Assembly (NCBI GenBank): GCA_005116945.1
Contig: SWDH01000038.1
Coordinates: 105,578 to 165,713 of the forward strand
From: Nitrospira sp.
GTDB taxonomy: Bacteria; Nitrospirota; Nitrospiria; Nitrospirales; Nitrospiraceae
Length of the DNA: 60,136 bases
Direction: 5' to 3'
Positions 24,790 to 32,434 of this stretch are shown here, in pieces. The position numbers and the translations under genes were made by a program. Position 1 is the first letter of the stretch. Every line of letters begins with the position of its first letter. The notes under the pieces were generated by a model that did not search any database, was not told the DNA's origin, and saw only the letters and a list, made by a program, of their open reading frames with translations.

Positions 24790-25344
24790 TCACTGTTTCC
24801 ACTTGATACTGCACCCTATACTGGCCCTTTGATTACCGTCGATCGGCTTCCCTATAAACAACGCATCGATCGCGGCACGAAGATCGCAGCCTGTAACCGG
24901 CCTGTCGTTCCCAGGGCGGCTATCGTCGAGTTGCCCGTGGTAGGCCAACCGCCGTTCCCGGTCGAAAAGATAAAAATCAGGAGTGCAGGCTGCCCGATAC
25001 GCTTTCGCGACCCCCTGGGTTTCGTCAAAACACAAGGGAAAGGTGAAGCCCACGCGTTCGGCCATCTCTTTCAGTCGTGGCGGTGCATCATCAAGATATT
25101 GCGTCGGATCGTTGCTGCTGATACCGACAATACCAAGCCCCGTGTCGATGTAGTCCCGCCCTAACTTGGCGATTCCGTGCTCGACATGCACCACATAGGG
25201 GCAGTGACGGCAGATGAACATGACCAGCAAGGCAATCTTGTCAGCGAACGAGTCAAGCGAGTAGATCTGATCGCCTACCACATCGCGTAGCGCAAACGGA
25301 GGTGCAGGTGTTCCGAGCGGTAACATGACTGACGCTATGACCAT
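24790..25344 (-). CDS. Thioredoxin-family redoxin (AhpC/TSA-like)
   Basis: A 184-residue cytoplasmic redoxin: G-T-P-A-P-P-F-A-L-R-D, active site F-I-C-R-H-C-P-Y-V (C-x-x-C), cis-Pro region C-T-P-D-F-Y-L-F-D. It matches the thioredoxin-family proteins with C-R-H-C-P. It likely reduces peroxides or disulfides. AAGGAGGCACC precedes the start. It is divergent from the small gene at 25510. Confidence 0.9.
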   Translation of the reverse strand: MVIASVMLPLGTPAPPFALRDVVGDQIYSLDSFADKIALLVMFICRHCPYVVHVEHGIAKLGRDYIDTGLGIVGISSNDPTQYLDDAPPRLKEMAERVGFTFPLCFDETQGVAKAYRAACTPDFYLFDRERRLAYHGQLDDSRPGNDRPVTGCDLRAAIDALFIGKPIDGNQRASIGCSIKWKQ

Positions 25345-25509
25345 GGTGCCTCCTTCTCAATCTTCTCTCAAAATTTTCCTATCTGGAGAATGCCGCACCA
25401 TGGCGCCGTCGTCAAGAGACGCATCCACCCTCATTGTTCCGATGTCGAAGTCTCGTTTCTATTATGCTAGGCTCGTGCGCATGACAACACATCAGGAAAA
25501 AGCGTGCTA

Positions 25510-25659
25510 ATGAAACAGGGTTATCGGTTGATCATTGTGGATAAGGCCGGTGTGCTGGTCTCTGAATTCCAACTGACGGAGAACGCACTGGCTCAGCCGG
25601 AGGCCTTTGTTTCAGCGCTCAAACAGTCGATTGAGGATATTGAGGAGGAGGAGTCATGA
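25510..25659 (+). CDS. Small hypothetical protein
   Basis: A 49-residue acidic protein (M-K-Q-G-Y-R-L-I-I-V-D-K, tail E-D-I-E-E-E-E-S). The alternating beta-then-helix pattern looks like a real small domain; ribosome binding site AGGAAAA is weak. It sits 65 bases before the aldo/keto reductase and may be cotranscribed. Confidence 0.5.
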   Translation: MKQGYRLIIVDKAGVLVSEFQLTENALAQPEAFVSALKQSIEDIEEEES

Positions 25660-25723
25660 GCGCGTTGCGTGTATCCCATCCGTGCACACGAATGCATGGC
25701 TGGTGTACCAAGGGGTCTTACTG

Positions 25724-26695
25724 ATGGAATACGTTCATCTCGGTCGGGCTGGTGTGAAAGTCAGCCGGCTCTGTCTCGGCACGATGAACTTCGGGCCGGA
25801 GACCAGTGAAGCAGACAGTTTTGCTCTCATGGATCAAGCGCTGGAGCTAGGCCTCAACTTTTTCGACACGGCGGACGTCTATGGATGGAAAGTCGGCGAA
25901 GGGTGGACCGAGCAGATTATAGGACGTTGGTTCGCTCAGGGCGAAGGCCGGCGTGAAAAAGTCGTGTTGGCAACGAAGGTGTTTGGCCGGATGGGCACAT
26001 GGCCGAATCAGTCTCGTTTGTCGGCTCTGCATATCAAACGAGCGTGCGAGGCGAGCCTGCGGCGTCTGCAGACAGATTGCATTGATCTCTATCAGATGCA
26101 TCATATTGATCGGGGGACGCCATGGGAGGAAATCTGGCAGGCGATGGAGCAACTCGTCCGTGAAGGCAAGGTGCTCTACATAGGCAGCAGCAATTTTGCC
26201 GGTTGGCATCTGGCTCAGGCGCAAGAAATAGCTCGCAGCCGCCACTTTCTTGGCCTCGTGTCGGAGCAGAGTCTCTACAATTTGAACGAGCGGACAGTTG
26301 AGTTAGAAGTGATTCCAGCTTGTGAAGCCTATGGCATCGGCCTGATCCCCTGGAGTCCGCTCGCCCGCGGGTTGTTGGCCGGGTCTTTGAAACCTGCGAC
26401 AGTCGGTCGACGTGCGAAGGAAGATCTCAAGAAAGATGTTGAGACCTATCGCCTCAAGCTGGAAGCCTATGAAGCACTGTGCGCACAGCTCGGTGAGCGT
26501 CCAGCCGATGTGGCCCTATCCTGGTTGCTGCATCAGAAGGCCGTGACATCCTCGATTATCGGTCCGCGCACGATGGAACAACTGAATGGTACGATGCGGG
26601 TCCTGAGTCTCAGGTTGAGCAAGGAGACGCTGAAACGGCTTGATGAGATCTTCCCCGGCCCCGGTGGGCCTGCGCCAGAAGCCTACGCCTGGTGA
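25724..26695 (+). CDS. Aldo/keto reductase
   Basis: A 323-residue TIM-barrel NADPH-dependent reductase. Family motifs: G-T-M-N-F-G, catalytic D/Y in F-F-D-T-A-D-V-Y-G, K in V-L-A-T-K-V-F-G, H in Y-Q-M-H-H-I-D, G-S-S-N-F-A-G-W, Q-S-L-Y-N-L and W-S-P-L-A-R-G-L-L. Substrate undetermined. ATG 25724 matches the conserved N-terminus (M-E-Y-V-H-L-G-R-A-G); the frame opens earlier at 25607 but overlaps the small gene. Confidence 0.95.
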   Translation: MEYVHLGRAGVKVSRLCLGTMNFGPETSEADSFALMDQALELGLNFFDTADVYGWKVGEGWTEQIIGRWFAQGEGRREKVVLATKVFGRMGTWPNQSRLSALHIKRACEASLRRLQTDCIDLYQMHHIDRGTPWEEIWQAMEQLVREGKVLYIGSSNFAGWHLAQAQEIARSRHFLGLVSEQSLYNLNERTVELEVIPACEAYGIGLIPWSPLARGLLAGSLKPATVGRRAKEDLKKDVETYRLKLEAYEALCAQLGERPADVALSWLLHQKAVTSSIIGPRTMEQLNGTMRVLSLRLSKETLKRLDEIFPGPGGPAPEAYAW

Positions 26696-26835
26696 TCAAG
26701 GCCCAATCCATCATCGCTCCTGCCTGAAAGCGAAACAGAGAGAGAGTGGGGGAGAGGCTAGCGGAGGCACACGTGGCGTACGTCTCGTTGCATAGGTGTG
26801 CGGGCATAGGGGAGCAACAGACATCGCCCCATTCA

Positions 26836-27072
26836 CTATCCCTGGCGGGTGGGACCTGTGCGGCGGTCAGTCATCTCTTTCCGAACCAATTCTTCAGCTT
26901 CCAACCAATCCTCTACGTGGCGCTCCGCCTGTCGACCTCGCTGCTCATAGAGTTCATAGGCTTTTTTCGCAATCCGTTCCCTCACCTCATCTGAATACTT
27001 CTGCATCGATTCAGGCTCAGGGGACAAATTCCCTTCTCCCATATGCTGAGCATCAGGATTTTTTGATTTCAT
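26836..27072 (-). CDS. DUF2934 family protein
   Basis: A 78-residue hydrophilic protein with the DUF2934 signature: I-A-K-K-A-Y-E-L-Y-E-Q-R-G-R followed by V-E-D-W-L-E-A-E. This small family is widespread in Nitrospira and proteobacteria and has no known function. Start ATG at 27072 follows GAAGGAGGGA on the minus strand. Confidence 0.8.
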   Translation of the reverse strand: MKSKNPDAQHMGEGNLSPEPESMQKYSDEVRERIAKKAYELYEQRGRQAERHVEDWLEAEELVRKEMTDRRTGPTRQG

Positions 27073-27206
27073 GGGACTCCCTCCTTCGACGACGGGTTTG
27101 CTCCCTTCAGTATACCAGCCTGTCCATCAGCCTGCGCAGAGCAATTCATTGATCTTGCATCCTCGATCTTAGCCCTTTTAGAATACGCCACTCTACGAGG
27201 GTGCCT

Positions 27207-27695
27207 ATGCCGTTTACGATTCCCCACCAAGGTCGCTCCCCTGTGCCATACAGTCTGTCCCACTACCTGGGTCTTTTCTCCAAGTTCCCACAGACCTACA
27301 TTTTGAGATTCGGGTTACTACTGATACTCCTGATACTGACGGGACAACCGGTCTATGCCGAATGGGTATTGGTGAGTGGTGACGACGAAGCAGGATTAAA
27401 AGTCTACGTCGATCCCACCACCCTTCGCCGCAATGGAAATTTGGCAAAAATGTGGGATTTGTTCGACTACAAGACCCTACAAATCGTGGCAGGCGATTCA
27501 CTAATGTCCATGAAGCGGTTCAATGAATATGATTGTACAGAAGAGCGCACGCGTATGCTTGGATATACGTGGTTCTCGGGCAACAAGGGCAACGGAAACG
27601 TCGTGTACAGTACCATGGAACAACTGCCGTGGGAGCCGGTTGTTCCTCGTACCATCAATGGAACGCTGTTGAAAGTGGCATGCGAGAAGAAGTGA
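27207..27695 (+). CDS. Exported surface-adhesin-E-like protein
   Basis: A 162-residue protein with a hydrophobic segment ending ...T-G-Q-P-V-Y-A (residues ~35-52) acting as signal peptide, then E-W-V-L-V and V-Y-V-D-P-T-T-L-R-R-N-G-N-L-A-K-M-W, the pattern of the surface-adhesin E-like small family, with two cysteines (C near 112 and near the end) that could pair. Start is uncertain because the leader is long; GTG 27201 is an alternative. Confidence 0.7.
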   Translation: MPFTIPHQGRSPVPYSLSHYLGLFSKFPQTYILRFGLLLILLILTGQPVYAEWVLVSGDDEAGLKVYVDPTTLRRNGNLAKMWDLFDYKTLQIVAGDSLMSMKRFNEYDCTEERTRMLGYTWFSGNKGNGNVVYSTMEQLPWEPVVPRTINGTLLKVACEKK

Positions 27696-27940
27696 TCGTG
27701 CCGACGAGCAGTCCCGTGCATCACAAAGTAGTACTAGCAGCTGTAGCACCAGTCGACTCTTTGGCGCACTGCGTAAGACGGAATCACGTCCAAGATTGCG
27801 ACTAAATAGAAGTATGGACAGACTACAGAATGCGACCCCCTGCCGCACAGGCGAATCCATACCCTTCTCTATTCGTCGCTCTTGTCTCGCGACGAGTTAA
27901 GCCATCTCTCGCTAGGCACTGCACATAACGAGAGCGAATC

Positions 27941-28843
27941 ATGCCGACCGTCATATATAAGACTTTGTCAGGCCGAGCGCGCACTGGCATGAGTCTATGG
28001 GGCGCAATTCGATGTCTCACGTTAGGGGAGATGCTTCAAGGTTCGGCAGAGTTAGCTGCCGTGGTCAGTCTTCTTGTTGCAGCAACGATCTGGTTCATCA
28101 CCTGGGTCAAGCCAAATCCAGGGATCCATGTCAGCGCAGCCATATACACGTACGAGCGTGGTTTCATACTGGAGGGAACAACGAAGACGACTCTCTCTCA
28201 TATGCAGAATCTCCTTTCCGATTGTACGATCTGGCGACGTCCACCGGTGCTTCCAAAATCCAGCGTCAAGATAATCGAAGTACAGGCATGGATCTTGAGC
28301 AAGTATCTTCTCGAAAATGCATCAGGTCAGGCCATCACACACATCCGCATGGCGATCGCTTCTCCTCTCCTCAATCAGTTCACCGAATTGTCGGCAACTC
28401 TGAACGTCCAAGCGAAGGGGAGTGTGGAGTCCCGCGCGAAAGATGGGCTCCGCATGTATGTCATTTCGATCGACGCCCTCGCGCCTAATGCGTCAGCGAT
28501 GGTGACCCTACAGACTCCCATTAACGACACCATGCGGCATGCCTTGTACGACGAACATCATACCTTTCGTATTCCAACCGCGTTCCTCTCCGCTGATCAG
28601 CTATGGAACGTCGGCTTGACAGTTGCTCAGATCAGCGACTCAACCATGGCGGTCTTAGAGACTGACATGCATAGTGGTGAGAAAAGCATATCCATGGCTG
28701 ACAAGGTTGAGAGTTGGAATCTCGACCCCTCGGATCCAGCACTATTAGAAGAAGATGTGTCATATCGACTTCTGCCAACGACACCTAATTGCCCAGTGGA
28801 AACGGATAGGGAACGAGGAGAATTCGGCTCTCAAAATAAATAG
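27941..28843 (+). CDS. Membrane-anchored hypothetical protein, paralogue of 46981-47808
   Basis: A 300-residue protein with one membrane segment (residues ~40-62) and a large outer domain. It shares with the minus-strand gene at 46981: Y-T-Y-E-R-x-F-I-L-x-G, N-L-x-S-D-C, S-P-L-L, L-x-T-P-I-x-D, L-x-A-D-Q and S-Y-x-L-L. Function unknown; the duplicated beta-rich domain suggests an envelope role. Start 27941 lacks a strong ribosome binding site; ATG 27991 is possible. Confidence 0.65.
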   Translation: MPTVIYKTLSGRARTGMSLWGAIRCLTLGEMLQGSAELAAVVSLLVAATIWFITWVKPNPGIHVSAAIYTYERGFILEGTTKTTLSHMQNLLSDCTIWRRPPVLPKSSVKIIEVQAWILSKYLLENASGQAITHIRMAIASPLLNQFTELSATLNVQAKGSVESRAKDGLRMYVISIDALAPNASAMVTLQTPINDTMRHALYDEHHTFRIPTAFLSADQLWNVGLTVAQISDSTMAVLETDMHSGEKSISMADKVESWNLDPSDPALLEEDVSYRLLPTTPNCPVETDRERGEFGSQNK

Positions 28844-28931
28844 GAACGCATCAACACCATACCGGTCTTCTTCTAGTGGTCGACTTTTTCAGCATGACGC
28901 CTAGAGATGTCTTACTCCTTCGAGCTACAAT

Positions 28932-29600
28932 ATGATCCGCATGAGCGCGACACATCCTCACTCTTTCTCTGGTCTCTACATCATCCTCGACCCATCGGTT
29001 TGTCCTTCACGCTCCTTGATTGAGGTGTTGAAAACTGCGGCTGAGGCCGGCGCCGTGCTCTTCCAATATCGCAACAAGACCGCATCGATGAGAGACGCCT
29101 ATGTGGAAGCCTTGGCGCTTCGACAGGCTGCGGCGAAGGCCGGTGTCCTCTTCATCGTCAATGATCGATGCGACTTAGCCTTGGCTATCGATGCCGATGG
29201 CGTACATTTGGGACAAGGGGACTTGCCGCTCGACTTAGCAAGAAACGTGATGGGTTCAGAGAAGCTGATCGGGATCTCTACCCATAGTCCGACGCAGGTG
29301 CGAGATGCCACCGCTGGAAAACCAGACTACCTTGGCTTTGGCCCCATCTTCACACCAGGTTCTAAGCAGGATCATGATCCGGTGGTTGGACTTGAGGGGC
29401 TCCGTGCGATACGCTCGCTCACACCGTTGCCCGTCTTTGCAATTGGCGGGATTCATATCAACCAGGTTGATGAGGTCATCCGCGCGGGAGCTAATGGGGT
29501 AGCGGTTATCTCAGCAATCCTCAAGGCGCCTGATATCAGTCACGCCGTGAGATCGTTCCTCGACCAGATGCCAGGACTAAATTCACCAGCTCCGTCATAG
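28932..29600 (+). CDS. thiE: Thiamine phosphate synthase
   Basis: A 222-residue TIM-barrel enzyme joining HMP-pyrophosphate and thiazole phosphate. Motifs: Q-Y-R-N-K (PPi binding), F-I-V-N-D-R-C-D-L-A, D-G-V-H-L-G-Q-G-D-L, L-I-G-I-S-T-H, D-Y-L-G-F-G-P-I-F-T-P-G-S-K and V-F-A-I-G-G-I. The 3' end overlaps bioD tail-to-tail by 65 bases. Confidence 0.95.
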   Translation: MIRMSATHPHSFSGLYIILDPSVCPSRSLIEVLKTAAEAGAVLFQYRNKTASMRDAYVEALALRQAAAKAGVLFIVNDRCDLALAIDADGVHLGQGDLPLDLARNVMGSEKLIGISTHSPTQVRDATAGKPDYLGFGPIFTPGSKQDHDPVVGLEGLRAIRSLTPLPVFAIGGIHINQVDEVIRAGANGVAVISAILKAPDISHAVRSFLDQMPGLNSPAPS

Positions 29601-30318
29601 GTTCAGTCTTCGCGAAATCGATCAATCCAACGTCCCCACTTCGGTTGATAGTAGGAGTATAGAGGAGTGGACCCACTACGGGAACCCCTGCAAGCTGTCG
29701 AAGGAGGTTGACGGTCGACTCTTCCTGCGCGCGAGCAATTTTCGTCCGCACAGGCTGCTGCTGGTTTAACACCAATGCCACGACAGGAATGTTCTGGTCA
29801 CGAAGGGCATGAAGCGTCAACAGCGCGTGATTAATTCCCCCCACACCTGATCGTCCGACCACAATCACTGATAACTTCATTTTATAGATGAGGTCTGACA
29901 CGTTAAGTGTTTCTGTAATAGGCACATAGATTCCACCCACACCCTCTACCACCATGAACGTATGCTTCTGACGTAGGGTCCGGAAGGTGCGTAAGATCGT
30001 GGCCATCTGCACGGTTTTTCCTTCCGCTTGTGCAGCAGAGAATGGCGCCGCTGGAAGTCGAAAGACATAGGGGGACACTTCTACGTGGGGATCGTCGGTT
30101 CCAGCCGCTTTTCGCAACCGCGCTCCATCAGACCGCGCTTTAGTTGATTGCGAGACCCCTGTCTCAATCGGTTTCATGACACCCACATCAATGCCACATT
30201 GAGTCAAGCACTTCACGAGCGCCGACGCGACGAGTGTCTTTCCCACGCCCGTATCAGTCGCGGTGACAAACACCCCTCGCGGGGTGGATTCGGCAGCTAG
30301 TTGTTTAGCTTGGCGCAT
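29536..30318 (-). CDS. bioD: Dethiobiotin synthetase
   Basis: A 260-residue P-loop ATPase closing the ureido ring in biotin synthesis. Motifs: F-V-T-A-T-D-T-G-V-G-K-T (Walker A), K-P-I-E-T-G, E-G-V-G-G-I-Y-V-P. Start ATG at 30318 fits the family length; the frame extends upstream to 30369 into repeat sequence. It overlaps thiE by 65 bases. Other biotin genes are not in the window. The SDR upstream on the same strand might be cotranscribed, though a repeat lies between. Confidence 0.92.
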   Translation of the reverse strand: MRQAKQLAAESTPRGVFVTATDTGVGKTLVASALVKCLTQCGIDVGVMKPIETGVSQSTKARSDGARLRKAAGTDDPHVEVSPYVFRLPAAPFSAAQAEGKTVQMATILRTFRTLRQKHTFMVVEGVGGIYVPITETLNVSDLIYKMKLSVIVVGRSGVGGINHALLTLHALRDQNIPVVALVLNQQQPVRTKIARAQEESTVNLLRQLAGVPVVGPLLYTPTINRSGDVGLIDFAKTEPMTELVNLVLASGRGTISRRD

Positions 30319-30354
30319 ATTTAATTTCCGGCAAAAACTGGAACCCTGCTCCCT

Positions 30355-30481
30355 GCAGGATGAGCCCAAAGGCCGCCAGCAAGGCCGCAGCCGAAGAATG
30401 CACCGGAGGCATAGCCTCTGGGCTACGTTGAGGATGCTTTCGAGGCGAGAACGCTGCTGGCAGTCATTTTCAGCGTTCTGC
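30355..30481. repeat. Palindromic intergenic repeat, copy 1
   Basis: One of three ~125-bp elements (others at 31254 and 36369). Shared parts: CCAGCAAGGCCGCAGC near the left, a central GGGCTACGTTGA, GCGAGAACG and TGCTGGC near the right. Ends are imperfect inverted repeats, so the transcript can form a long branched hairpin. It carries no transposase and lies between bioD and the SDR gene. This copy is the most diverged at its ends. Confidence 0.75.
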
Positions 30482-31221
30482 TAAAGATTCCGGCTGTCAC
30501 AGTTCCACACCTGCCCCGACACATCGTGTAGTTGTGCCAGATGCACAACCGTCTGGGCAACTTCCTCTCGCGATGGTGGCCGACCCAATGCGTGATCGCT
30601 CCAGTTATCGTCTGCCGGCATGATTCCCGTTGTGAGTTCCGTCTTCTGCCAGCCGGGCAAGAGGAGATTCACACGAACGTTGCCCGCGCCCCACTCTTGG
30701 GCGGCAGTGTGCACCAGCCCGATGAGACCGGCTTTTGACGCTGCATAGGCGGCTTGTCCACTTGAACCATGGAATCCGGCGTGCGAACCAATGACAACAA
30801 TCGACCCACCACCGTGAGCGAGGAGGGGAGGGGCCATGGCGCGGAGGCAGTGAAATGTCCCTGTCAGGTTCGTGGCAAGCACGTGGGCCCAATCCTCTTC
30901 GTCTTGTCGAAGCAGAAGATGGCCCCCTCCGATTCCTGCATTGCAGACAAACACCGACGGCACAGGCGTCTGACGGCAAGAAGCTTCCACCATCTGTTTC
31001 ACTGAATGTCGCTCACGAATATCAGCTTGGTAAAGCGTTCCGGTTCCGCCGGCATCCACTACCTGCGCGAGTGTGCTCTCAGCGGCCGTCTTGTTTCGAT
31101 AGTAATGGACTCCGACAAACCAGCCTACTGCCGCAAAGGCCAGGCAGATTGCTCGACCAATCCCTCCGGATGCGCCAGTCACCAACACCGCCTGTGTGAA
31201 TTGTCTATCCAGTCTCGCCAT
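30481..31221 (-). CDS. Short-chain dehydrogenase/reductase (FabG-like)
   Basis: A 246-residue Rossmann enzyme: V-T-G-A-S-G-G-I-G-R-A (cofactor), C-N-A-G-I-G, catalytic Ser region G-S-H-A-G, Y-A-A-S-K (Tyr/Lys), and N-L-L-L-P-G. Probably a 3-oxoacyl-ACP or related reductase; the lack of other fatty acid genes nearby leaves the substrate open. Start follows GGAGGAGCC on the minus strand. Confidence 0.92.
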   Translation of the reverse strand: MARLDRQFTQAVLVTGASGGIGRAICLAFAAVGWFVGVHYYRNKTAAESTLAQVVDAGGTGTLYQADIRERHSVKQMVEASCRQTPVPSVFVCNAGIGGGHLLLRQDEEDWAHVLATNLTGTFHCLRAMAPPLLAHGGGSIVVIGSHAGFHGSSGQAAYAASKAGLIGLVHTAAQEWGAGNVRVNLLLPGWQKTELTTGIMPADDNWSDHALGRPPSREEVAQTVVHLAQLHDVSGQVWNCDSRNL

Positions 31222-31253
31222 CTCGGCTCCTCCGACGAAGAGAACACGGCCAG

Positions 31254-31378
31254 GCAGATGTTCAAAAGGTCCTCCAGCAAGGCCGCAGCCGATAAAAGCA
31301 CCGGAAGCGTAGCCTCTGGGCTACGTTGAAGATGCTTTCAAGGTGAGAACGAAGCTGGCGGACTTTTTCAACATCTGC
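31254..31378. repeat. Palindromic intergenic repeat, copy 2
   Basis: Second copy of the element. Left end GCAGATGTTCAAAAGG and right end TTTTTCAACATCTGC are inverted repeats. It lies between the SDR promoter region and the gene starting at 31505; the apparent upstream extension of that gene (M-R-T-K-L-A-D-F-F) comes from the repeat. Confidence 0.8.
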
Positions 31379-31504
31379 ACGAGGATTATGGGTGGGATAT
31401 CGTGCGAAGGCAAGCCTGTAGGCCCACCGCTTTCCTTCCCTTGCCGCGTCCAGGATTCCTGTGGTACGGTTATCCCTTTGATGAACGACTGGAGGATCTT
31501 GGGC

Positions 31505-32434
31505 ATGCCATTGACGAAACAGGGATACCGATGGGCCTTCATCGTAAGCTCGGTGCTGCTGCTCAACTGTACCCCCTGGTCAACCGCCTTCGCAGTGGAT
31601 GATGCCAGCCTCATTGCGCAATCCGCCGACTATTTTCCCGATCAGATCGGCAATACGTGGCGGTATCGTGGACAGATAACCGAAGGGCCTCTGCAAACGA
31701 TCGAGCATAAATTTTTCTCCAACGTCTCCTCGGTCACCGACACGAAAGTCATCAAGGGCATGACGGTCACCGTATTTCACGATACCAATCCAGGCAACCA
31801 TGGCCCCATGGATAGTTTCTACCGGCGTGATAGCGTCGGCATCGTCTATTACGGTTCAGAACCGGGAACGCCCTTCGAAAAACAACTTGTGCCCTATCAG
31901 ATCGTACGGTTCCCGATGAAGCTCTCGTCATCCTTCCAGCAATTCAACCGCAAGGACATCGACTTCGGCACGGATTTGGACCGTGATGGTGTCAATGAAA
32001 AGGCAGATTCGCAGGGCGAAGCCATAGTGCTGGGGCATGAATCAGTGACGGTCCCAGCCGGCACATTCAAGGATGCAGTGAAGCTGGAAGCGCGCATGCA
32101 CATGCAGATTCACCTCTCCGGCGCGAAGAAGACTGCCATGGGAACCGATGTGATGACCGCCTGGTTTGCAAAGGGTGTCGGGCTAGTCAAGTATGTCGAG
32201 CGGCAAGAGCTTGCGCAGATGGAAGACCGGGGCGTGGTCACGGATATCATGGAAGAGTTGGAATCGTACGAGATCAAACCGGCAAAAGCCTCACTCGGGC
32301 GGGGCGAATCCTCGACGGAGGGTTTGCTCGCTGACCACACGAGCGACGACGAATTGCATCAAGTACTCTTCTCCTCCGGCTTTCGCGCCGACTCCGGAGA
32401 GTCGGTGCCCTCCAAAGGGCTGACGTCCGACTAA
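31505..32434 (+). CDS. Exported hypothetical protein overlapping putA tail-to-tail
   Basis: A 309-residue protein with a signal peptide (residues ~9-30; S-V-L-L-L-N-C-T-P-W), then a beta-rich domain with Y-F-P-D-Q-I-G-N-T-W-R-Y-R-G, a pattern seen in periplasmic proteins with a W-x-Y near the start. ATG 31505 follows GGAGG; the extension to 31343 is repeat DNA. The last ~48 codons (32291-32434) are the antisense of the PutA coding C-terminus and look like acquired read-through tail. Confidence 0.7.
   Translation: MPLTKQGYRWAFIVSSVLLLNCTPWSTAFAVDDASLIAQSADYFPDQIGNTWRYRGQITEGPLQTIEHKFFSNVSSVTDTKVIKGMTVTVFHDTNPGNHGPMDSFYRRDSVGIVYYGSEPGTPFEKQLVPYQIVRFPMKLSSSFQQFNRKDIDFGTDLDRDGVNEKADSQGEAIVLGHESVTVPAGTFKDAVKLEARMHMQIHLSGAKKTAMGTDVMTAWFAKGVGLVKYVERQELAQMEDRGVVTDIMEELESYEIKPAKASLGRGESSTEGLLADHTSDDELHQVLFSSGFRADSGESVPSKGLTSD

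Noticed and set aside
28866..28910. Fragment GACTTTTTCAGCATG resembling the right end of the palindromic repeat
   Set aside because: Only about 13 bases match, without the core or left end; may be chance.
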